Below are positions 23,160 to 34,980 of a stretch of DNA of 64,000 bases, one piece after another. The stretch is taken from assembly GCA_020284085.1 (NCBI GenBank), contig JACEVL010000098.1:738665-802664 (forward strand), in the 5' to 3' direction. The position numbers and the translations under genes are program-made. Every line of letters starts with the position of its first letter. Within the stretch, counting starts at the first letter, position 1. The notes under the pieces are model-generated. The model searched no databases. It had not been told where the DNA came from and saw nothing but the letters and a program-made list of their open reading frames with translations. The DNA is from Aporrectodea caliginosa (lineage: Eukaryota > Annelida > Clitellata > Crassiclitellata > Lumbricidae).

Positions 23160-23571
23160 AAGGACCGATATACACAGGACTGGAATCTCCTTATGTAAAC
23201 GCGTTGGAGAGAAAATGGCGGCCCATGGAGCCTGGCCACCTAGCGACAAAGGTGTAGAACCTTCTGTTTACCATGTTAAACGCCTATCTCCGTAGTTTAG
23301 ATTATTTAACTGAACGTCATTAAAAATAGCTTTACATTTATTATTATTAGCCTTTCTTTGATCCTTAGAAACTGAAAGAAAAATAATCCTGATTTGATTT
23401 TCCTCAAATTCGTGCAATTAATCGCTGAACAACACATCGGGTCGTCCATGCTTTTTTATGTCCATTGACGGTTCTTACACCCGCATCGCCAGGTGGCGCC
23501 AGGCTCGTAGCCTTCAACCGGAAGTACACGATATTTTCACGAGTAACCAATCCTTTAATATAGAATCCTTG
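23160..23571. mobile_element. MITE with 10-bp target duplication and long degenerate inverted repeats
   Basis: TATTTTACCC occurs directly before (23150-23159) and after (23572-23581) the insert and only once at the matching place in copy 1. The ends are inverted repeats (AAGGACCGATATACA against AAGGATTCTATATTA). They extend inward about 100 bp, including GAGCCTGGCCACCTAGCG and its counterpart. A 9-11 bp duplication fits Mutator-like elements. It has no coding capacity. Confidence 0.82.
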
Positions 23572-24064
23572 TATTTTACCCTATTATATCTCTTCTAGCG
23601 CTGTTGTTATAAAGAAAAATGCATTAGACAGCGTTGCTTTCTAATGAAGCCACATTGAAGTACCGGTTTCGTAATAGGCTTATAAGAAACAAGTCCACCG
23701 TCAATCCAATAAGAACAGAAGTTCTGTAACAATTCACGTTTACCCTTATCTAATCGGCTACTAGGACTTAAGAAAAAGAGCTAAATGAACTCTAGACTCC
23801 TAAGCATTGAACCAGTCTAGGAATGTTTATGTAGGCTGATCAACAGAACGTGGCCATTTTGCCGTCACGACACCCATTGAAAGAATTTAGGAAAATCTTG
23901 CAGTATTTTAAAGGTAGATGCATTTCATCAATCGCTTTTCAGAAACCAATATGTCTAAAATCTTTCACGAAGTTCACGATGAGAAGATTGGAAATGTGTT
24001 TACGCGATGGGTATTGTTGAGCTCAAATAATTATTAGACTATAAAGCATATCAACCTCGATTTC

Positions 24065-24110
24065 GAAAGTGAAAGCTCTAGTTATCTGGAAACTTTCCCA
24101 TGCATATAAA
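24065..24110 (+). promoter_or_regulatory. Putative core promoter of TRIM copy 4
   Basis: ISRE-like GAAAGTGAAAGC (24065-24076) followed by TATAAA (24105-24110), in the same layout as copy 1. About 300 bp downstream is the acceptor of exon A. Function is inferred. Confidence 0.4.
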
Positions 24111-24440
24111 ATAATCGCCGTCGCTGAAGGTCCTCCATTTCAACATGACCTAAACTCTTTGCCACCTAAAATGTCAGTGCTCCTGAATACTAGCGCTGTA
24201 TTTTCCAGACAAGCAATCATTGTGTAAAATGCAACAACAATAGTTACAGATTTCTGCTAGTTGATAATAACAATAGGGCCTACAATCAATGAGAATCGCA
24301 AAAAGTTTGTAATTACCATCGCTACCTTCTAGCCTATCATTAAATATTATAGGAAAAAGTTAAGATTTAATTTTTTTCTTGATTTTGAAAATAATTTTGG
24401 TCGTTACAGAAACAGTTGATAACCTGTGGAATTTAAAACG

Positions 24441-25533
24441 ATGGAACAGATAGACGATATAACCGAATGTTGCATTTGCACCGAGATGTTTACAGATCCA
24501 AGAATGCTGCCATGCATTCACACATTTTGTCTCAAATGTCTTGAATCAACTAGGTTGAAATCAGAGCTAAATACAGGAGACACAATGCCTTGTCCGATCT
24601 GTAGGCAACAATTCACCATACCACCAGATGGACTTAGTGGTCTTCGGAAAAACTTCTTCATGGAAAGATTGATGGAAATAGCGAAGATATCCAAACCACT
24701 TAAGACCGCTGTGCCGTGCGATGTATGTCAAATAAATAAAGATGATGCTGATATTGAAGTGTCTGATGCTTCAAAATACTGTGTACAATGCCGAGAAAAC
24801 ATGTGTGAGATCTGTTCTGTACAACACAAGCGCCAGAAGTTTAGCAGAGATCATCACATTGTTCCTTTTGGAAGCCAGGTTAAGGATGAATTGGTGAAGA
24901 CGTTCGAAGCTACATTTTGCAACCAACATAATAAGGAAGAGCTAAAGATGTACTGCGCTGACTGCGAGAAAGTGATTTGCATTATGTGCTTTGCAGAGAA
25001 TCATCAAATGCACAAATGTTCCGATATAAAGAAAGTAGCGGATGCTTTTAGGGACGAGATTGGTATATTCCAAGAGAAAGTAGCTGAAGGTTCAAAGGAA
25101 GGATTGGCTCAGGAACCCAAGTTGGAACAGGAGAAAAGAAAGTTCATGGAGGAATCAGAAATTGCAGAGACTGCAATAAAAGAAAGAGCAACCGAACTTA
25201 AACAACTTATCGACGAGCATGCGAAGGTTCTACTGGATGAACTGGTTCAGATAAAAGCAGCTGGAATTAAAGAAGTTGAATTCAAAAATGAGGAAATTAA
25301 AAGATATCTTGCAATAGTTAACAGCTTCAATGCGTACTGCAGTGAAATAAAATCCAGAGGAACTCCTAGCGACATCTGTCGCTCTGTCCATGATTTACGA
25401 ACTAGAGCTAATGAATTGCAGGAAGTGAATGCAGCGCAGATTAAGCAAGATATTTCCATCGTTTGCGTTTCTTTTAAAGCATCTGCAATGGAAGATATCC
25501 TGAAGGTGGGGAATATTGTCGGCATCCTGGAAG
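24441..25533 (+). CDS. TRIM copy 4, coding exon A: RING, B-box 1, B-box 2, coiled coil (intact)
   Basis: First coding exon of a predicted 644-residue TRIM-type E3 ligase. The acceptor CGTTACAG ends at 24409. An in-frame TAA at 24420-24422 precedes the ATG at 24441. All eight RING ligands are present (CCIC, C-I-H-T-F-C-x2-C, PCPIC). Both B-boxes and the coiled coil align with copy 3, with a few changes such as VPCDVCQIN in B-box 1 and CADCEKVIC in B-box 2. The phase 1 donor (CTGGAAG|GTATAC) follows 25533. Of the two intact copies this is the only one that also keeps the ISRE-like and TATA elements, so it is the best candidate for the active gene. Its intron is greatly enlarged by repeats. Confidence 0.92.
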
Positions 25534-25683
25534 GTATACAAAATTACAATCTCTGACTAACAAATTTTGTGCAAGAACTATCCTTAAGATCTTAGCGTTA
25601 CCAACTTCGAAATACTGCACCGAACTTCATATTTAAAATACACAGGATGACACACTTCTCGGGTTCTTATAAGTATGTATGTA

Positions 25684-25895
25684 TGAGCACTTGTTATAGC
25701 GCCCCTTCAAGATTTCTACTCAGAGGCGCTCCCGACTACAGCGCGGACACTGAATCGGAGTTTCACGCCGAAGCGCATGAGCAATTGCGTGTGAAGGACT
25801 TGCCCAGGGTCCCTACGCGGCGGCTTGAGGTGGATTCGAACCCGCAACCCTCCGACTGCAAGGCACCAAACATACCCCTACACCACCGCGCCCCA
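25684..25895 (-). mobile_element. tRNA-derived SINE A, intronic copy 1
   Basis: Minus-strand SINE A: tRNA-like head with B box GGTTCGAATCC, central GGGCAAGTCCTTCAC, 3' tail ending GGGGCGCTATAACAAG. The core 25695-25895 is identical, base for base, to 26004-26204. Confidence 0.88.
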
Positions 25896-25999
25896 GTATA
25901 TTGTGTTGTGTTGTATTGTATTGTATTGTATTGCACTCCACGTACTGATAACTGTAAAAATTTCTCTGTCGCCGTTAATTCATTCGTTCATTTCAGATA

Positions 26000-26204
26000 T
26001 TTATATAGCGCCCCTTCAAGATTTCTACTCAGAGGCGCTCCCGACTACAGCGCGGACACTGAATCGGAGTTTCACGCCGAAGCGCATGAGCAATTGCGTG
26101 TGAAGGACTTGCCCAGGGTCCCTACGCGGCGGCTTGAGGTGGATTCGAACCCGCAACCCTCCGACTGCAAGGCACCAAACATACCCCTACACCACCGCGC
26201 CCCA
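26000..26204 (-). mobile_element. tRNA-derived SINE A, intronic copy 2
   Basis: Second copy in the same orientation, 309 bp downstream. The 201-bp core is identical to the first. The 3' tail here reads GGCGCTATATAAATATC, the more typical form. Confidence 0.88.
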
Positions 26205-26959
26205 CAATTATAATTATATTAACATTCCTTGTCTTTCAAAGGTTTTATCGTCGTGTAGCCTACTTCTTCCAGCATTTCATTTAGAAAAATTTAAACAAAA
26301 CTCTTATATCGACTATTAAAAATCGATGTTAATTTAGAATAATTATGTGAAATGCATAATAATTATGCTGTTTATGTGGTGTTAAGTAATCACGTATACT
26401 AATTGATTAATTACTATACTTACTTTTTTTATTGGTCCATTTTCAATTTTCAGCGTAAAATTCTTTTTAGAAAGCCCTGCATATTTTCTCTGCCCTCAAT
26501 GTCACGGGCAGTTAATGGAACATAATTTTGGGCTCTACATGGGAAAATGGGTCCTATATGTGTTCCGAGTTGGCATACTAGAAGGGTTATGACAAAGGTT
26601 ACGTCCAAACATCTCATTCCAAGATTGATCGAATTAAAAAATCACCTTAAATATAATTTCAGCATTGTTTTTCTGGCTGGATCAACTCAATTTAATCGGT
26701 TTTAAGTCATTTTATTTTACCACTTTGTTTGTAGAGCAACATAAGTCTCTCGCAATGCTAAAGTCGAACATGGGACAACCAGGTATGCAAGATTCGATCG
26801 CTTTTGGGAAAAGTTGGCCTAGTAATTAAATCATTGATTTATCACCGTATAAGCTTACAAACTAGGCTCTTAATTCAACTGCCTCTTCCGGTATCACTCT
26901 GGTTCTGCAGTCGATATAGTGGATCCTGCTTATCAATCATGAACAAGTTGTTTATATAT

Positions 26960-28690
26960 GTTACAGGCAATGTGTAAAATCAGGGATTTTGTAAAATGCC
27001 TGAAATTTTTAGGCAATTTGTAAAATCCCCAATTCACTCGGGCACTTTACAAAATCCCTGAAAAAACCAGGGATTTTGTAAATTCCCTGAAATCTGATGA
27101 TGACAATTTGACAGATTGCCTGAAAGTGACGAAAATTATCGAAGTTTTACAAAATACCTGAAAAAACCAGGGATTTTGTAAAATCCCTTAAATCTGATGA
27201 TTACAGGCAATGTGTAAAATCAGGATTTTGTGAAATTTTTAGGCAATTTATAAAACCCCGGGATATAAAAACCAGGATTTTGTAAAATCCCTTAAATCTG
27301 ATCATGTCCGCCTTTGGCTGCGTGTCCGACATGTCCGCCGGCTATGTTTTGTCATGTGGTCGGGGCCGTGACTTGTTTGTTCCATTCCCCTTTGGAGCCT
27401 AAATAGAGCTTTGAGTTGTCGCGACGGATTGTTAATTAATAATTATAAATAAATAAATAAATAAATTTAATTAATTAAAAAATAAATTTAATTATTTAAT
27501 TAATTAAATTTATTTATTTAATCAATTAATTAATCAATTAAATTTAATTAATTAATTAAATAATTAGTTTAAAAATTATTTATTTAATCAATTAATTAAA
27601 TAATTAAATTTAATAAATAAATAAATAAACAAACAGATATTATTTATTTATTAATATATTAAATTTAATTAATTAATTAATTGAGTAAATAAATAAATTT
27701 AATTAATTAATTATTTAAATAATTAAATTAAATTAATTTATTTATTGATTAAATAAATAAATTTAATTAATGAAATAATTAAATTGATTGAATGATTTAT
27801 TTATTTTTTATTTTTAAATTTTATTTTTTTTTTAATTTTGTTATTTTATTCAATTAATTAATTAATTAATTAATTAATTTAATTAATTTAATTTAATAAA
27901 TTAATTAATTGATTAAATAAAAAATAAAAATTAAAATTAAATAAATAAATATATGAATAAATAAATTTAATTATTTAATTCATTTAATTAATTAGATAAT
28001 TAATAATTTAATTAATTAATTATTTATTTTTATTTATTTTTATTTTATTTTTTATTTTATTTTTTTATTTACATATTAAATTTAATTAATTAATTAATTG
28101 ATTAAATAAATAAATTTAATTATATTTATTTATTTATTTATTTTATTTTATTTATTTATTTATTTATTTATTCTTATTAATTGACAATCCGCCGCGACAA
28201 CTCAAAGCTCTATTTAGGCTCTTAAGGGGAAGGGACAAACAAGTCGCGGCCCCGACCACATTTTTTTACTTGAAACATAGCCGGCGGACATGTCGGACAC
28301 GCAGCCAAAGGCGGACATGATCAGATTTAAGGGATTTTACAAAATCCCTGGTTTTTTATATCCCGGGATTTTATAAAGTGCCCGAGTGAATTAGGGATTT
28401 TACAAATTGCCTAAAAATGTCACAAAATCCCTGATTTTACACATTGCCTGTAATCATCAGATTTAAGGGATTTTACAAAATCCCTGGTTTTTTCAGGTAT
28501 TTTGTAAAACTTCTATAATTTTCGTCACTTTCAGGCAATCTGTCAAATGTTCATCATCAGATTTCAGGGAATTTACAAAATCCCTGGTTTTTTCAGGGAT
28601 TTTGTAAAGTGCCCGAGTGGGGGATTTTACAAATTGCCTAAAAATTTCAGGCATTTTACAAAATCCCTGATTTTACACATTGCCTGTAAC
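26960..28690. mobile_element. Foldback element with arms of about 0.5 kb
   Basis: The left end GTTACAGGCAATGTG and right end CACATTGCCTGTAAC are perfect inverted repeats. Inverted homology continues for about 470 bp on the left and 507 bp on the right, including a GC-rich block around 27305-27430 mirrored at 28190-28320. Within each arm the short palindrome GGGATTTTGTAAAATCCC recurs several times. Flanking TATA/TATA suggests a TA or TATA target duplication, though AT alternation makes this uncertain. The other three introns lack it. No coding capacity. Confidence 0.85.
27433..28182. repeat. AT-only centre of the foldback element
   Basis: About 750 bp composed almost wholly of AATT/TTAA/ATTTA words with only a handful of G or C. 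It is low-complexity loop sequence between the two arms. Confidence 0.85.
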
Positions 28691-28972
28691 ATATACACGC
28701 CTCTGTCAGCGAACTGTTTAGCGCTCGTGAATCAACTGGTGCCCTTTGCTTGGCTTTCGAGTGGCGCTTTAGAAGTTTGGAGATTACGACTACGATTTAA
28801 TCACTTACTCTTGGAAGTAATCGGAAGATCCTGTGATGCAAGGGACCAGTGATCGTGATCTTAGAAATCGTTCACTGCCGGTTCAAAGGCAGATGCGTAG
28901 GGTTTCTTCTGCCACAGCGTAGACCTAATGATTTAAGTAGTCTAAGATAAGGCTTTATCTTTGATTTTTCAG

Positions 28973-29814
28973 TTTCCGTTAGCTTCGTCGAAAGACTCCA
29001 ATGTCCGCATCGTGTTCAGGCAGTGACTAAACTGGTCGACAAAATCTATGTTCTGTGCAGACAAACGTTGCCAAAATTTAGTACTAGGATAATGATACGT
29101 ATCTTTCTGGACCGAAGTCCTTTTCAGGTTTACAAGGACATCGAGATAAGAGAGTTTTCCGATTGCCAACATGTTGTATCATGTGATAAGTCAAAATGTC
29201 TATACATCTCTGACTCGTGGAAGAGATGCATCTGGAAGCTAACGGCTGACGACTGTCGAGTGACTCGATGGTTACCCATCGTTGACGAACTAATCACTCT
29301 GTCAATGTCCAATGATGGACGTCCTTTTGTACTACTGAGAGATGATAAGCGGATAAGCCGACTGGAAATCTACGGATCTGATGCCAAGATCATTCGAAGT
29401 ATTTCATTGTCCCGTGACATCAGGAGTCCACTTCATATCATACAGGAACCCAATGGACAATTCATTATAATTCACAAAATGAATGATTCAAGGAGTGCAC
29501 CTTGGGTAATGAGTAAACTGAGCAGCGAAGGGCAAATACTTCGCCAATTTGAGCCAAGAGAAAAGATTCAAGAACTCATGAATCCATCTAAGTTGTTTTT
29601 GGATTCATTGAACAATCGATTGTTTATGACTCAAAGGGATAGCCTTGAATTCAGTTTAGTTACGTTTGACCTGGGTTCACTCGAATGGAAACAAATTCTG
29701 CTAAAATCTGAAGTGTGCTCTCATGGTTGGACACTTCCAGTGCATTACGATGAACGCAAGAAACAATTTCTTGTGGGACAGTCAGACGTAGTCGCTGTTT
29801 TTCAAATTCATTAG
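28973..29814 (+). CDS. TRIM copy 4, terminal exon B (propeller-like C-terminal domain, intact)
   Basis: The acceptor GATTTTTCAG ends at 28972. With exon A the coding length is 1,935 nt (645 codons with stop). The domain reads like its paralogues: YISDSWKRCIWKL, LITLSMSNDG, LEIYGSDAKIIRSISL, IIQEPNGQFIIIHK, LFLDSLNNRLFMT, VTFDLGSLEW, ending QIH-stop. It is probably the substrate-binding module of the ligase. The canonical AATAAA seen in copies 1 and 3 is altered here to AAACAA, so another poly(A) signal must be used. Confidence 0.9.
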
Positions 29815-31190
29815 GACGAGTTGGCCACAATTTACAGAATGTTATGCACCGGGTGTAGAATTAGTAAATATTATAATGGTTTTATTATTGCAATTTAAAC
29901 AAACTGACAAATTCCTAAAATAATGGCTTAGTATAATAATACACTAACTTCCATTATAAATCAATTACTAATGTGACTTAAACTGTGTATTCGTGTTTTT
30001 AAAATGTGATCAAATTAAGCATTACATCTTTTCGGAAAGGCCATTCTCTGTGGTAATAGGCCTACATACACAAATCTCATGATAAACGAATTATTTAGCG
30101 ACAATTTAATTTCGAAAATTTCCAGTGCTTAATGCGGATCGTTGAATGCAAAGCTAGCGGCTCGTGACAAACTCCATAGCATTACTTTACTCCGATTCCT
30201 AACTCGAATGCAAGACTTTTAGTAAGTAAGTACATTCTTTATTTAACCGGCTGACAAAGGCGCACTCTGACGCACATACGTGTAAGATAAAGGTTAATAC
30301 AGATACAACATCCTAACCAAAAAAGTCTGCCTCATTCCTCATCACATAGCAACTGAATTACAACGAATGACAATTATAAAACATCACACATGGTGCAGAG
30401 TTTTCTAAAGAAATGTTGGGTATTCAGACTATTAGAAATGCACTCTACAGAATTCATTTATCATGTTTAAACATAATGTCCATATGCTTTCTCCGTTTTC
30501 CTTAATGCCTAGCGTATATTGAATTTTATTCTGTAGCATTGTTTTGTTTTGTTTTTTAAAGCTTCCCAGACTCCAAAGTTCTAGATTATAATTATTGCTT
30601 TTTTTATTTCTTGCTATTTTTTTACCTGTATTACAAAGTTATGGAAACAAACATGGATTTGAGGCGCACGGTGTTGTATAATTGCCAAACCCAAGTACTT
30701 AGTTTTGAATCCTAGTATATGCGTATACTTAAAACTTATTCATTCATTTCGTGAAGCGAAACATTTGGCGGCGAAAGGTTGGACTATACTTTGCGGTCAT
30801 TTGTACAGTTTCATATTTTTCACGTATTACAGCTCAAGTCTTCCAAAGTCCTTGTTTATAATTATTGTTTATCTAGCATTCTCGTAGTCTTCCTTTGCTT
30901 CTCTTCCTTGGAACCTTGGACGTAGTATATTGTCTTTCAGTGGAAAATATGGCAGGCATCAAACATTAAGAGCATAAAGAAAGACAAACAGTTGATTTCA
31001 CTAAGGATGTAATAGAATAGATGCTGCTCAGAGCTGTATGTGACCGAAGACAATCTCAACTTTGTCCATATCTTTTTGTAGCTGACTCTCAGTATATCTC
31101 TCTGTCAGTCTATCTATTCGTCTGTCTGTATGTATGCCTCTGTCTGTCTATCAATCTGACCGTATTTTTCAATATGTTCGTTTGTGTCTC
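29815..31190 (+). other. 3' flank of TRIM copy 4
   Basis: Non-coding flank homologous to those of copies 1 and 3. A small insert at about 30219-30348 starts with TAAGTAAGTACATTCTTTATTTAA. This looks like the reverse of a retroelement 3' end with a (TTAC)n tail and is absent from the paralogues. Confidence 0.55.
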
Positions 31191-31835
31191 TACTAATTCT
31201 ACAGCTATCGAAAATTAGATGTAACGAGACTGTTGAGTAAGTAAAAACACGGAGCTTTGCTTCAAAGTGCAACTTTGCTTCTGAAAGACTTTCTTTTATC
31301 ATTTCAATAGTTTAGCGACGTCTCATTAGAACAAAGACCGCTGGTGTCAATAATCATTTTGAACAGTTCATCGTAATATTTAAGCCATTTTAAGGCAATC
31401 GTGGTGATTGAAGTTTTCATTGCGTCTGCAAGACTCGATATCACTATTCCAAGAGTTCAACGACATAATTTGGCAGCAAAGGCCGTTTAAGCGTTTAAAA
31501 AATTAATTGCATTATCAGTTCATTTTCTTTATATCACATCTTTCGTTCCAGGTTCTTATTGAGATATTGGTTTGCCTCCTGTTTGTGTGTCAAAGGCTTC
31601 TGGGTTCATGGTGTTAGTTGATACAAAATCAGTCGAAAGAAATTCTGTGTTCGTGCAAGTAGCCATAAGGCGCCGACATCTTGTTGGTCTTCTTAATTTC
31701 AATTTACTACTTTTTCTTGACCAGACAGACGCCATCTAGCGTTGTTCCCTCGCTTTCTGTTTATTAGGTAGCGGCATTAGCGAGTCAGGCAGACTGTCGT
31801 GGTGGCTCATTCTCTCTCTGCTCGCCACTCTGCTT
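31191..31835 (+). other. Copy 5 remnant: distal 5' flank only
   Basis: It aligns with 8487-9110 (copy 2 type), including GCGCCGACATCTTGTTGGTC and GTCGTGGTGGCTCATTCTCT, then diverges sharply at about 31835. No exon follows. This marks the right edge of the TRIM array. Confidence 0.75.
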
Positions 31836-32279
31836 TGCATCTTCCATATGTCTGAATATTCTTCTCTCTCTTAACGTGTCGTTCGAAATGTTTACTTGCC
31901 TCTCTTTCTATCTGTATCACCCAGTTCTTGATGATGCCGATGTCTCTGTTTGAATGCGTCTGTCGGTTTATCTGTATCTCTAAATATCTGTCTCCGTTGA
32001 TATATTTTGTTGACTCACGCCATCTAGCGGACGGTGAAACTTTGCAAAACCTTTAAAGATTCAAGATGGCTTTCGCAGAAGCATCACCATCCGCCAGAGA
32101 CGTCACCTCTCTCTGCCTCTGAAACTTCATCTTCACCGTAATCATAATCGTAATCGTTATTATAATCGTTATCATAATCAGAATCGTAATCGTAATTCAA
32201 AGGTTACACTCGAAAACTAAGTGAAGGGCATGAGCTTACTCACGAGCGCTGCGTCGTGTCAGAAGGGTTGTCCCGTTAT
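31836..32279. other. Intergenic, no gene seen
   Basis: Unique-looking sequence with a short (TAATCG)n run at 32140-32195. The phrase CACGAGCGCTGCGTCGT (about 32241) recurs at about 60160, so part of it is a dispersed repeat. Confidence 0.4.
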
Positions 32280-32362
32280 ATCAAGACAGTCAGACAGACA
32301 GACAGAGACGGCAACAGACAGGGAGGGAGGGAAAGGTTTAGGCTGAGAAAGATGGAGGCAAC

Positions 32363-32402
<40 letters not shown>

Positions 32403-32499
32403 GACAAAGACAGAGACAGAGACAGAGACAGACAGAGAGACACAGAGAGAGACACAGAGATAGACAGAGAGACAGAGACAGAGAGAGACAGAGATAGAC

Positions 32500-32530
<31 letters not shown>

Positions 32531-32600
32531 TAGAGAGAGAGGTGGACCGAGAGTGAGGCATAGGGAGAGTGGCAGAGACACAGGGAGGCAGAGAGAAATG
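32280..32600. repeat. ACAG/GA-rich microsatellite
   Basis: Runs of ACAG, GACA and GAGA. Apparent long open frames on both strands are repeat translations (RDRDRD or SLSLSV). Confidence 0.9.
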
Positions 32601-32734
32601 GAGGCAGATTGGCAGATTGGAAGGCGGATGAGTGGACGGATCAGAGTAGACATTCTTGAAGAGGTGAGACTTTAATTGTGAGTTGAAAGCCATGTGATAG
32701 GCATTAATAGATCTCCACCATCAAATGACCAAGC

Positions 32735-32875
32735 ATCAATCGATGGCGCTGAGCAATTGCGATTGAATGACTTACTCTAGGTCCCTACTCAGACACCGTA
32801 TCAGGGGAGGAGGAGTATCGACCCCCGTACTCTCCGTTACACGGCCAGCCATCCAACCAATCGGCCACAAATGCC
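32735..32875 (-). mobile_element. SINE with A-type body but a different tRNA head
   Basis: Minus strand: the head is GTGGCCGATTGGTTGGATGG, with a B box-like GGGGTCGATACTCC. It is followed by a body matching SINE A (GTAGGGACCTAGAGTAAGTC and CGCAATTGCTCAG). The shared body with a different head suggests head exchange. Confidence 0.65.
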
Positions 32876-33048
32876 AAGCTCTCATTAGTCACAAAAGAAT
32901 TGCCAGCATTGCGTCGAGTTAGGTCGCATCGCAAACAAGTGCAACGCGGTCAATAATTAATTCACGGAAGCTATGATCCACAATACATACACTTAAGTAT
33001 ACATGCATAAATACACGTATGCATACATAAATTATATACATTGATACG

Positions 33049-33180
33049 TACACATACATACATACATACATACATACATACATACATACATACATACATA
33101 CATACATACATACATACATACATACATACATACATACATACATACATACATACATACATACATACATACATACATACATG
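33049..33180. repeat. (ACAT)n microsatellite
   Basis: About 130 bp of uninterrupted tetranucleotide. Confidence 0.95.
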
Positions 33181-33249
33181 CATATATAAATACATACATA
33201 CACAAATACTTGCACATTATACACACACATACATAAATACACACTACAC

Positions 33250-33785
33250 TGCTCTAATGCTACTAATTCATATGCTTGGAGTATAAAGAGAAATTTCTGC
33301 CGGAACGCCGGAACGCGCCGTTTCCGTTGCGTCATTGGTTCCGTCACGAGTTCCACTATCAGGAACATTAACCTAAGTGGAACGGGTTGTGCCGACACGT
33401 CGTCGGAATGAGCTGCCAGTCTGAGTTGGTGAGACTGATGACCTGCGTGTAGACCTACATCGTAGGAAGGGATTTTCTGGGGATGCTAAACGTGCCAGAA
33501 GCAGCGGTTGGCAGATTCTGTAGACAGCCGTGGGAGGATGGATCGAAGAAGGAACGCGGCATCATCCGTTGCCTTGGAGGCCGAGGGAGTGCCAGGCAGA
33601 GGGACATACCGGGGGTGCAAAGGATAGAAATAGGAGAAGAATGAGCAGAGTGATAGAGAGAAGGATGGAGTGAGACAGAGAGAGACAGAATAAGAGCAAG
33701 GACCAGAGATAGATACAAGGTTCTGTAGGACGATACAGTACACACAAAGCAAAGAGGGGCCAAAGCAAATGACGCTGTGAATTTA
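33250..33785. other. Intergenic, no gene seen
   Basis: Mixed composition, locally GC-richer than its surroundings near 33295-33620. No open frame has recognisable protein character. Confidence 0.4.
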
Positions 33786-34040
33786 TCTAAATATCTATCT
33801 ATCCATCCAAACCCACCCATACATCTATCCATCCATCCATCGATCCATCGATCCATCCGTCCGTCCGTCCGTCCGTCCATCCGTCCATCCATCCATCCAT
33901 CTTTCTATCTACACGTAGATCTTCCACTTGTCCTCCTTCTTTCTTTTCCTTCTTTTTATCTCTGTCTCTCTCTTTCTTTCTCTGTCTTTGTCTCTGTCTC
34001 TGTCTCTGTCTCTCCCTATCTCCTCTGTCTCTCTCAGCAA
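33786..34040. repeat. ATCC/GTCC and TCTC simple repeats
   Basis: ATCC and GTCC tetranucleotides to 33900, then CT-rich simple sequence from 33935. Confidence 0.85.
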
Positions 34041-34429
34041 TGGTTCGTCGGATGAAGCACTAACAAGTGAACCCTAATCTTATGACAACTGAGAGACTTA
34101 GACTTATCTCTGTCCACAGGATTACGTGAGGTTCGCATAAGGCGCCATATAAATGGCCATACACATACATACATACATACATACATTGTCGTCATTGTGA
34201 TCAAAACAAAAGGCATCTATGACGTCAATTAGACCTGATCGTTGGAAATATAGATTCCACATAATAATTGGAATATTACGACAATTTTCAGCTCTGACGA
34301 TTCTCCAAGGACAAGGCTTAGCAGAGTCGATGAAAACCAATTTGATGTCATTCCAACAGAAAGACCAGAAGCCCTTGCGGCTACGTCAGAATGCATTAGT
34401 GAGTTGCGGACAGGAAGAGACGTCTAGGA

Positions 34430-34980
<551 letters not shown>

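Larger units (their letters stand above)
25534..28972 (+). other. Intron of TRIM copy 4, enlarged by mobile elements
   Basis: GT-AG, 3,439 bp against about 1.0-2.0 kb in the paralogues. The excess is two SINEs (25684-26204) and the foldback element (26960-28690). The shared hairpin survives at 26517-26566. Confidence 0.8.

Noticed and set aside
25647..26213. 188-codon frame with an internal protein repeat
   Set aside because: It is the translation of two SINE A copies in antisense. The repeat is that of the SINEs.
27433..28182. Replication origin or matrix-attachment region in the AT-only tract
   Set aside because: Composition alone is not evidence. It is the loop of a foldback element and no specific motif is seen.
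33049..33180. CRISPR-like regular array
   Set aside because: It is a pure tetranucleotide repeat without spacers in a eukaryotic context.
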